From Candidatus Saccharimonadota bacterium (GTDB taxonomy: Bacteria; Patescibacteriota; Saccharimonadia; Saccharimonadales; Saccharimonadaceae): a DNA stretch of 7,980 bases. The position numbers and the translations under genes were made by a program. This document shows, in pieces, positions 1-6,330 of the stretch (the stretch's first letter is position 1; every line of letters begins with the position of its first letter). The notes under the pieces are model-generated. The model was given only the letters and a program-made list of their open reading frames with translations. It did not search any database and was not told the DNA's origin. Where the stretch lies: the NCBI GenBank assembly GCA_905373345.1, contig CAJPSU010000028.1:1-7980 (forward strand), in the 5' to 3' direction.

Positions 1-1069
1 CGCTATTATTGTCGCGCGCGAATTAATACGTGATATTCGCCATGAGCTATTTCGCTATGGACGCGGCGTAAGCCGTGTGCTTGTGATTGGCAATTCCGAC
101 GCAACAACCGATATCGCGTTAGCGCTTGGGTCAACGCATAAGTCTGGTTATCAGATTGTCGCATTTGCCGGTCCAGCTCGATTATTGCCGCCGCATCTTG
201 GCATTAACCATTACACGCGCGTTGAAGACGCGCTGCAAGATATTGATAAGTTAAATATCACCACCATCATTCAAACCGATTTGTACGATAGCGGAACGCG
301 TAATCATGAAATATTGAGCGCCGCGCAAATCGCGCATATCCAATATAATTTTATTCCTGGCGAACCCGAGTTCTATACTGGCAAAAACACAATCGACGTA
401 TTTCTCGGCTACCCAATGATTACCGTTAGCCAGACGCCGCTAATTGGTTGGGGGGCGGTTTGCAAACGTCTGTTTGATTTTGTTCTCGTCGTTGCAACAC
501 TGCCGCTATGGGGCAGTGTTTTACTTGTATTGTCGCTTCTTCAAAAAATCTTTAATCCCGGTCCAATTTTCTATCGATCTAAGCGCCTAAGCCAATATTC
601 TAAACCGATTAAATTATATAAGTTCCGCACTATGGGCGCGCAGTACGGCAAAAAAGACGCCAGTTTAGAGTTTGAGGACATGGGGCGGCCAGACTTAGCA
701 GACGAATACCGGCGCAATCACAAAGTCGAAAACGATCCGCGCATTACGCGCTTCGGCAAAATATTGCGCGACACGTCGCTTGACGAATTTCCGCAGTTTA
801 TCAATGTATTACGCGGCGAATTAAGCCTCGTCGGGCCGCGCCCAATCTTGCCGCAAGAGGTCAAGTTTAGCCAATCGCGTACCGCACTCTTACATAGCGT
901 CAAGTCAGGCGTCACAGGGCTATGGCAAGTGTCAGGGCGATCCGACCTGAGCTTCGACGAGCGCATTGAGCTAGAATTGTACTACGCGCAAAATTGGAGT
1001 TTCTGGCTTGATCTACGCATCCTATTCAAAACAATCGCCGTCGTTATGCGCAAGACAGGCGCACGGTAG
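1..1069 (+). CDS. Polyprenyl-phosphate sugar-1-phosphate transferase (bacterial sugar transferase family), 5' partial
   Basis: Predicted to move a sugar phosphate from a nucleotide sugar onto undecaprenyl phosphate at the inner membrane face, the first step of surface polysaccharide assembly. The frame is open from base 2, and the residues before the first possible start (GTG at 77) fit the family, so the gene begins before the window. 355 residues are visible; relatives usually have about 450-470, so the N-terminal membrane helices are missing. A nucleotide-binding-like region starts with RVLVIGN (near 74-94). A hydrophobic helix follows KRLFDF (about 464-560). The C-terminal catalytic domain shows PGPIFYRSKR, KFRTM (620-634), the SLDEFPQ box with the Asp-Glu dyad at 782-787, LSLVGPRP, and GLWQVSGRSD. 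The gene ends in TAG at 1067-1069. The transferred sugar cannot be told from sequence. Family call is firm; WcaJ/WbaP-like subtype is a guess. Confidence 0.93.
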   Translation, partial: AIIVARELIRDIRHELFRYGRGVSRVLVIGNSDATTDIALALGSTHKSGYQIVAFAGPARLLPPHLGINHYTRVEDALQDIDKLNITTIIQTDLYDSGTRNHEILSAAQIAHIQYNFIPGEPEFYTGKNTIDVFLGYPMITVSQTPLIGWGAVCKRLFDFVLVVATLPLWGSVLLVLSLLQKIFNPGPIFYRSKRLSQYSKPIKLYKFRTMGAQYGKKDASLEFEDMGRPDLADEYRRNHKVENDPRITRFGKILRDTSLDEFPQFINVLRGELSLVGPRPILPQEVKFSQSRTALLHSVKSGVTGLWQVSGRSDLSFDERIELELYYAQNWSFWLDLRILFKTIAVVMRKTGAR

Positions 1070-1137
1070 AACTACCCTACGTAATAAGATTTTAGATAAG
1101 ATTCTAAGAAGCCTAGCCGAATACTGCCACAAAACGG

Positions 1138-1143
1138 TATACT
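1138..1143 (+). promoter_or_regulatory. -10 box of a likely leaderless promoter for the GT4 gene
   Basis: TATACT ends 7 bases before the A of ATG 1150, with six bases (ATCATT) between. That distance puts the expected transcription start on the A of the start codon. No SD lies upstream of 1150 and no convincing -35 is seen 16-19 bases upstream. The rest of the 1070-1149 spacer holds only two weak inverted repeats and no gene. Confidence 0.6.
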
Positions 1144-1149
1144 ATCATT

Positions 1150-2268
1150 ATGGCTACTCCGAAAATTGCGATCGTGTGCGAATTTCTCACCGTGATGGGC
1201 GGCGCCGAGAATGTCGTGCTTGCGATGCACGAAGCCTTCCCTAGTGCGCCGATTTATACCGCGCTATACAAGCCCGAAGCTGTGCCCGCGTTCAACCACG
1301 CCGATGTACGCACATCAAAATTACAAAAATTACCAAAATTCCTGCGCAAAACACACCGGCTATTTCCAACGCTCGCAGTCAAGGCATTTCAAGAATTTGA
1401 TTTAAGCGATTTTGACATTATTCTTACAAGCGCTTATTTGAATGCGAACCAGATCAAAAAATCGCACCCCGGGCAAAAAATTATTTCGTATTGCCATACG
1501 CCCGCGCGCTATTACTGGAGCCACTATGATTTATACCGCAAACAACCCGGGTTCGGCATACTTAATCCAGCCATACGAGCGCTGATGCCGATTCTCGTAC
1601 CGCACCAGCGAAAACTTGACTACGAAGCAGCGCAGCGCGTAGATGTTTGGATCGCCAATAGCACCGAGACGCAAAAGCGTATTAAAACCTATTACGGCAA
1701 GCAAGCGACCGTCATTCACCCGCCAGTTGAAACACATCGATTCACGCCCGCGCGCACGCGCAGCGATTACTACGTCACGCTGGGACGCCAGTTGCCGAAT
1801 AAACGATTTGATTTAGCAGTAGCCGCGTGCACAAAATTAGGCGTACCGCTCAAAGTGTTCGGCAAAGGAGAAATGCACGACGAACTGCGCAAAATCGCCG
1901 GTTCAACGATTGAATTTTATACTGATCGCTTCGGCGACGCCTCTGACGAAGCCGTTGAACGTGCGCTCAATCACGCAAAAGGTTTTGTTTTCCCAAGCGA
2001 CGAAGACTTCGGCATCGTAAGCGTTGAAGCCCTCGCCGCCGGCGCACCTGTTATCGGCTACGATAGTGCCGGCACGCGCGATATTGTTACTCAAGGAGAG
2101 ACTGGCGTGCTCTTCGCCCGCCAAACCGTCGACGATGTCGTCGAAGCGATAAAACGCGCCGAAACAATTCGTTGGTTCCCGAGCAAACTCAACCGCACGG
2201 CACGGCGCTTTGACAAGTCGCTCTTCCTCACAAAACTACGCAAAGTTGTATACGACCAGTGGCGATAA
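1150..2268 (+). CDS. Family 4 glycosyltransferase, WbaZ-like
   Basis: A retaining GT-B glycosyltransferase of 372 residues, expected to add a hexose, perhaps mannose, from a nucleotide sugar to a lipid-linked glycan at the cytoplasmic membrane face. The N-terminal domain has the GGAE loop (17-20) and a YCHTPARYYW segment (114-123) typical of WbaZ-type enzymes. The C-terminal domain starts near YYVTLGRQLPNKRFDLA, with Lys218/Arg219 in the usual phosphate-contact position. It carries the GT4 EX7E motif as EDFGIVSVE (Glu285 and Glu293), then GAPVIGYDSAGTRDIV. No membrane segment is evident. ATG 1150 begins the normal N-terminus, and a -10 box, not an SD, lies just upstream. It follows the sugar transferase by 80 bases, so it probably acts on that enzyme's product. 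Stop TAA is at 2266-2268. Donor and linkage are unknown. Confidence 0.93.
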   Translation: MATPKIAIVCEFLTVMGGAENVVLAMHEAFPSAPIYTALYKPEAVPAFNHADVRTSKLQKLPKFLRKTHRLFPTLAVKAFQEFDLSDFDIILTSAYLNANQIKKSHPGQKIISYCHTPARYYWSHYDLYRKQPGFGILNPAIRALMPILVPHQRKLDYEAAQRVDVWIANSTETQKRIKTYYGKQATVIHPPVETHRFTPARTRSDYYVTLGRQLPNKRFDLAVAACTKLGVPLKVFGKGEMHDELRKIAGSTIEFYTDRFGDASDEAVERALNHAKGFVFPSDEDFGIVSVEALAAGAPVIGYDSAGTRDIVTQGETGVLFARQTVDDVVEAIKRAETIRWFPSKLNRTARRFDKSLFLTKLRKVVYDQWR

Positions 2269-2700
2269 CTATTCGTTGCCTGTTGCCCGATTAATACGCG
2301 TCGATGAGTCGGGTTTACCCGCGCCCGCGTCAAAACGCATAGTGATGTTGTGTTTTCTACACACATCTGCTTCCGGAATTGCTTTTTCAGTATCGCGATC
2401 ACCGCCGTTTGCAAAAATCAATTCGTCGCCCGGATACTGCCCTGCTACCATTTCGAGCGTTTTAATGATCGTCGGATCTTCATCAACTGAAAGCATTACC
2501 TGATCAACACCCTTAAGCGCCCGCATCAAACGCAGGCGGTTATTTTCATCCAAAATAATCTTGCCTTTTTTTAGCAGCTGCTGCTTATCGTTATTGACGA
2601 TCACGATAAGTTTATCGCCCATCTGCGCCGCTGCTTCAATCATATCAAGATGTCCACCGTGCAGTGGATTAAAGTAGCCGCTCACAATCACAATTTTCAT
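2269..2700 (-). CDS. Cytidylyltransferase-fold nucleotidyltransferase (TagD/HldE-C-like)
   Basis: A small enzyme of 143 residues in the HxGH nucleotidyltransferase superfamily, which joins CMP or AMP to a phosphorylated alcohol, sugar or cofactor. It begins with a beta strand and GYFNPLHGGH, giving HGGH at residues 14-17 for nucleotide binding. NGGDR lies near 98-102 and a KPDSSTRI segment (129-136) matches the second nucleotide-binding motif (SSTxI type). Length is near TagD's. Two ATGs stand in tandem (2703 and 2700). GGAGG at 2712-2708 lies 7 bases from the second but only 4 from the first, so I chose 2700; the choice adds or removes one Met. It is the only minus-strand gene here. Its stop (TAG, 2271-2269) touches the GT4 stop, and its promoter overlaps that of galE. 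Substrate unknown; glycerol-3-phosphate and heptose-1-phosphate are candidates only. Confidence 0.9.
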   Translation of the reverse strand: MKIVIVSGYFNPLHGGHLDMIEAAAQMGDKLIVIVNNDKQQLLKKGKIILDENNRLRLMRALKGVDQVMLSVDEDPTIIKTLEMVAGQYPGDELIFANGGDRDTEKAIPEADVCRKHNITMRFDAGAGKPDSSTRINRATGNE

Positions 2701-2707
2701 CATCTAT

Positions 2708-2712
2708 CCTCC
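2708..2712 (-). promoter_or_regulatory. Shine-Dalgarno site of the minus-strand nucleotidyltransferase
   Basis: The minus strand reads GGAGG here. Spacing is 7 bases to the second ATG (2700) and 4 to the first (2703), which favours the second. This gene has a leader and an SD, unlike its divergent neighbour galE. Confidence 0.75.
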
Positions 2713-2717
2713 GTCCT

Positions 2718-2746
2718 TTGCTGTCTAACGCTCTTTATTTTATCAT
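2718..2746 (+). promoter_or_regulatory. Likely leaderless promoter of galE
   Basis: TTGCTG at 2718-2723 (matching the TTG of the -35 consensus) is separated by exactly 17 bases from TATCAT at 2741-2746, a 5/6 match to TATAAT. Six bases then lead to ATG 2753, so the predicted transcript begins at the start codon. No SD is present. The -10 region overlaps the opposing promoter of the minus-strand gene. Confidence 0.6.
2737..2745 (-). promoter_or_regulatory. Extended -10 promoter of the minus-strand nucleotidyltransferase
   Basis: Read on the minus strand from 2745 to 2737 the sequence is TGATAAAAT, an extended -10 (TGn followed by TAAAAT). The start of transcription would fall near 2730, leaving a leader of about 30 bases that contains the SD. 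No good -35 is seen; an extended -10 can work without one. The site overlaps the galE -10. Confidence 0.45.
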
Positions 2747-2752
2747 AGAATT

Positions 2753-3769
2753 ATGAAAACAATCCTTGTTACGGGCGGCGCCGGCTACATTGGCAGCCAT
2801 ACGCTCATAGAACTTATCGCACATAATTTTAATGTTGTCGTAATTGATAATCTCGTAAACGCTAATGTCGAAAGCCTGCGGCGTGTCGAGAAAATTACAA
2901 ACACAACTATTCCATTTATTCAAGCAGATGTTCGCGATCAAGCGGCACTTGATGATATTTTCACAACGCATACTATTGACGCTGTGGTTCACTTCGCGGG
3001 TCTCAAAGCAGTCGGCGAATCAGTCGCCAAGCCGCTTGAGTATTACGATAATAACCTCGTTTCAACACTCGCACTGCTTGAAGCAATGCGTAAGCATACT
3101 GTGAATAAATTAGTCTTCTCCAGTTCAGCAACCGTATACGGCACACCAAGCGAACTCCCCCTGCGCGAAACCTCGCAAACCGGCATCGGTATCACAAATC
3201 CGTACGGCTGGACAAAATACATGATTGAGCAGATTATACGTGATTACAGCGCTGCTCATGCTGATTTTCAGGCAACAATTTTGCGCTACTTCAATCCGAT
3301 CGGCGCCCACGAATCCGGTATGATCGGCGAAGATCCAAACGGTATTCCGAATAATTTATTGCCGTACGTGGCGCAAGTCGCCGTTGGCAAGTTAGCGAGC
3401 GTCGGCATATTCGGCAACGATTATGATACGCCAGATGGCACAGGCGTGCGCGACTATATTCACGTCGTTGATTTAGCGCGCGGACATGTCGCCGCTCTGC
3501 AGCATATGCAAGCGGGCACGCACGTATACAACCTCGGCACAGGGCACGGCACGTCAGTTCTCGAAATCATTCACGCCTTTAGCGAAGCGTGCGGCAAAGA
3601 TCTGCCATACGAAATCAAACCGCGCCGCGCAGGCGATATCGCCGCCTGCTACGCTGATTGTAGTAAAGCTGAACACGAGCTTGGCTGGCGCGCTGAATTG
3701 ACGATCAGAGATGCGTGCCGCGACAGTTGGCGCTGGCAATCACAGAACCCAAATGGCTATTCGTCGTGA
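2753..3769 (+). CDS. galE: UDP-glucose 4-epimerase
   Basis: Interconverts UDP-glucose and UDP-galactose (some relatives also act on the N-acetyl forms) using bound NAD+, in the cytoplasm, so it supplies galactose units for glycan synthesis. It is an extended short-chain dehydrogenase of 338 residues, the same length as E. coli GalE. The Rossmann loop GGAGYIG is at 8-14. SSS at 123-125 supplies the catalytic Ser, and Tyr151/Lys155 form the YxxxK pair in NPYGWTKYMIE. RYFNPIGAHESG and DYIHVVDLARGH are further GalE hallmarks. ATG 2753 starts the nucleotide-binding strand directly and sits 7 bases after a -10 box without an SD. It ends in TGA (3767-3769), 15 bases before rfbB. Its last codons contain the start of the rfbB promoter region. 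Distinguishing UDP-Glc from UDP-GlcNAc preference is not possible here. Confidence 0.95.
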   Translation: MKTILVTGGAGYIGSHTLIELIAHNFNVVVIDNLVNANVESLRRVEKITNTTIPFIQADVRDQAALDDIFTTHTIDAVVHFAGLKAVGESVAKPLEYYDNNLVSTLALLEAMRKHTVNKLVFSSSATVYGTPSELPLRETSQTGIGITNPYGWTKYMIEQIIRDYSAAHADFQATILRYFNPIGAHESGMIGEDPNGIPNNLLPYVAQVAVGKLASVGIFGNDYDTPDGTGVRDYIHVVDLARGHVAALQHMQAGTHVYNLGTGHGTSVLEIIHAFSEACGKDLPYEIKPRRAGDIAACYADCSKAEHELGWRAELTIRDACRDSWRWQSQNPNGYSS

Positions 3770-4796
<1,027 letters not shown>

Positions 4797-4798
<2 letters not shown>

Positions 4799-4802
4799 GG
4801 AG
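4797..4802 (+). promoter_or_regulatory. Shine-Dalgarno site that fixes the rfbC start
   Basis: AAGGAG shares its first two bases with the rfbB TAA and lies 6 bases before ATG 4809. It shows that rfbC begins at 4809 and not at earlier in-frame codons inside rfbB, and it suits translational coupling. Confidence 0.85.
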
Positions 4803-4808
4803 AATTAT

Positions 4809-5378
4809 ATGAATTTTGATCCATCATCATACAATGAATTAACCGTCACCGAATCGCCGATTCCTGGTCTGTTCGTCGTGAAGTTGCCTGTCCACGGCGA
4901 TAACCGCGGCTGGTTCAAAGAAAACTATCAAAAAGAAAAAATGGAGGCTCTCGGCTTACCTAAGTTTACAATCGTGCAAAACAATATTAGCTTCAATGAT
5001 AAAGCCGGCGCGACGCGCGGTTTGCACGCCGAACCGTGGAATAAATTTATCTCGACAGCAAACGGACGCGTATTTGGTGCGTGGTGCGATTTGCGAAAAG
5101 GCGAAAACTTCGGTCGTGTATTTACGCATGAGATCAATCCGGGAACAGCAATCTTCGTACCGCAAGGCGTCGCTAACGGCTATCAAACGCTTGACGACAA
5201 CGTCGCTTACACCTATCTTGTTGACGCGCACTGGTCGCCGGACGCGCAGTATACGTTCGTCAACTTATTCGATCCAGTCCTTGGCATTGACTGGCCAATC
5301 TCGCAAAAAGACGCGATTATTTCCAGTAAAGACGCTGCTCATCCGTTATTAGCAAATGTAATTCCTCTGGAGGTTTAA
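4809..5378 (+). CDS. rfbC: dTDP-4-dehydrorhamnose 3,5-epimerase
   Basis: Third step of dTDP-L-rhamnose synthesis: epimerises C3 and C5 of dTDP-4-dehydro-6-deoxyglucose; a cupin-fold cytoplasmic enzyme, usually a dimer. It has 189 residues, normal length. DNRGWFKE (31-38) matches the family's DxRGxFxE, QNNISFN (57-63) its usual QxNxSxS, and His73 in RGLHAEP is the expected catalytic base. IFVPQGVANGYQTL (115-128) is the second strand of hallmarks. The region after the histidine (AEPWNKFIS) differs from the commoner RGLHYQ form. The position before SP near 142 is Trp where many relatives have Tyr, leaving Tyr134 or Tyr136 as candidates for the acid. The frame stays open upstream to 4695, but only ATG 4809 has an SD and gives the family N-terminus. 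Ends two bases before rfbD. Confidence 0.94.
   Translation: MNFDPSSYNELTVTESPIPGLFVVKLPVHGDNRGWFKENYQKEKMEALGLPKFTIVQNNISFNDKAGATRGLHAEPWNKFISTANGRVFGAWCDLRKGENFGRVFTHEINPGTAIFVPQGVANGYQTLDDNVAYTYLVDAHWSPDAQYTFVNLFDPVLGIDWPISQKDAIISSKDAAHPLLANVIPLEV
5369..5373 (+). promoter_or_regulatory. Shine-Dalgarno site of rfbD inside the rfbC 3' end
   Basis: GGAGG lies in the last codons of rfbC, 7 bases before ATG 5381. The rfbC TAA falls between SD and ATG, which suits translational coupling of the two genes. Confidence 0.85.
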
Positions 5379-5380
5379 CT

Positions 5381-6244
5381 ATGGACGACAATAAAATCTT
5401 TATCGTTGGCGCAAACGGGCAGCTTGGCACGGCATTACGCGCGCAATATCCCAATAGCAGATTTGCCGATATAACCGAGCTTGATATCACAGACCGTGAT
5501 TCTGTTGAAAATTTTGACTGGTCTCAGATTGAAATAATTCTCAATGCCGCCGCATTTACAAATGTTGATGCCGCCGAAACGCCGGAGGGTCGTGTCGCCG
5601 CATGGAAAGTAAACGCCGAGGCGGTTGCAAACCTCGCACGCGTTTGCCTGAAACACAACATGGCGCTTGTACATATTTCAAGCGATTATGTGTTTGACGG
5701 CACACGTGAACCACATCTTGAAACTGAGAGTTTCAGCCCCTTGTCTGTCTACGGCGATAGTAAAGCTGCGGGCGATATTGTTATTAGCCTATTGCCAAAA
5801 CACTATGTCTTGCGTACAACCTGGGTCATCGGCGAAGGTAAAAACTTCGTCCGTACCATGCTCGAACTCGCTAAAAAGAATATTTCACCAACAGTCGTAT
5901 CCGACCAGATTGGTCGGCTGACCTTTACATCGGAACTTGTGCGAGCAATTGATCATTTGCTCACCACGCACGCTGATTATGGTACGTATAACGTCACCAA
6001 CGACGGTCCGCTGGCAAGCTGGGCTGATATCACCCGGCAAATCTTCACGCTCGCCAGTCGCGATGACCTGACTGTCACCGACACAACCACTGCCGAATAC
6101 TTTGCCAATAAGCCTGGCGTTGCACCGCGGCCGCTCGGATCGGACATGAGCCTCGACAAACTGCATGCGACAGGATTTACTAGCCGCAATTGGCAAGACG
6201 ATCTATCTGAATATATCAAGAAAGAGACGACAAACCTGCGTTAA
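5381..6244 (+). CDS. rfbD: dTDP-4-dehydrorhamnose reductase
   Basis: Last step of dTDP-L-rhamnose synthesis: NAD(P)H-dependent reduction of the C4 keto group in the cytoplasm. It has 287 residues, close to the usual 280-300. The Rossmann loop GANGQLG is at 10-16. LDITD (34-38) and NAAAFTNVDAAE (55-66) are typical family segments. SSDYVFDG at 100-107 holds the first catalytic position, where Ser101 replaces the usual Thr. Tyr124 and Lys128 form the YxxxK pair in YGDSK. LRTTWVIGEGKNFVRTM follows as expected. The frame starts at ATG 5381, two bases after rfbC, with a good SD. The final codons (Asn-Leu-Arg-stop) lie in the first copy of a 32-bp tandem repeat, so the end of this gene has been duplicated downstream. 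Confidence 0.95.
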   Translation: MDDNKIFIVGANGQLGTALRAQYPNSRFADITELDITDRDSVENFDWSQIEIILNAAAFTNVDAAETPEGRVAAWKVNAEAVANLARVCLKHNMALVHISSDYVFDGTREPHLETESFSPLSVYGDSKAAGDIVISLLPKHYVLRTTWVIGEGKNFVRTMLELAKKNISPTVVSDQIGRLTFTSELVRAIDHLLTTHADYGTYNVTNDGPLASWADITRQIFTLASRDDLTVTDTTTAEYFANKPGVAPRPLGSDMSLDKLHATGFTSRNWQDDLSEYIKKETTNLR

Positions 6245-6312
6245 TCACCGTTTTTTCGACGGTTGACCTGCGTTAATCACCGTTTTTTCGACGGTTGACC
6301 TGCGTTAATCAC
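6234..6312 (+). repeat. 32-bp direct tandem repeat, 2.5 copies
   Basis: Two identical 32-bp units occupy 6234-6265 and 6266-6297, followed by the first 15 bases of a third (6298-6312). Each unit begins ACCTGCGTTAATCAC and has T6 in its middle and CGACGGTTG at its end. Copy 1 includes the last codons and stop of rfbD. GACG at 6226-6229 stands where an earlier copy would have it, but the next four bases differ, so I do not count a copy there. Each full unit holds the inverted pair ACCGT and ACGGT around a 7-base loop. The third, partial copy runs directly into the ATPase promoter. Confidence 0.97.
6259..6288 (+). terminator. Possible intrinsic terminator formed across repeat copies 1 and 2
   Basis: ACGGTTGA at 6259-6266 can pair with TCACCGT at 6277-6283: seven base pairs with one bulged T at 6264 and a 10-base loop. 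Five further T's (6284-6288) follow directly. The stem is short and the same arms can instead form local hairpins within each copy, so strength is uncertain. It would separate rfbBCD from the ATPase and rfbA. Confidence 0.4.
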
Positions 6313-6323
6313 TATGTTACGCT
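6295..6323 (+). promoter_or_regulatory. Likely promoter of the ATPase gene, -35 contributed by the repeat
   Basis: TTGACC at 6295-6300 matches the -35 consensus in five of six positions. It is followed after exactly 17 bases by TACGCT at 6318-6323 (TAnnnT form), which has a TGn extension at 6315-6317. Seven bases then lead to ATG 6331, so the transcript would begin at or one base before the start codon. The -35 spans the junction of repeat copies 2 and 3. Confidence 0.55.
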
Positions 6324-6330
6324 ACTATAT

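Noticed and set aside
77..79. GTG at 77 as the start of the sugar transferase
   Set aside because: The frame is open back to base 2 and the upstream residues fit the family's conserved segment, so the true start lies outside the window.
718..966. Minus-strand open frame inside the sugar transferase, and similar antisense frames in the GT4, rfbB, rfbC and rfbD genes
   Set aside because: They lie wholly within well-supported genes on the other strand, have no recognisable motifs and no SD that I could see.
1065..1107. Inverted repeats GGTAG/CTACC (1065-1076) and TTAGA/TCTAA (1092-1107) as terminators
   Set aside because: Both have only five pairs, one with a 2-base loop, and neither is followed by a T run.
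6234..6312. CRISPR array
   Set aside because: The units abut with no spacers between them and there are only 2.5 copies; no cas gene is present.
6295..6330. TTG 6295 as the ATPase start, adding 12 residues
   Set aside because: The added codons come from the tandem repeat and promoter; MIQRD at 6331 is the usual family N-terminus.
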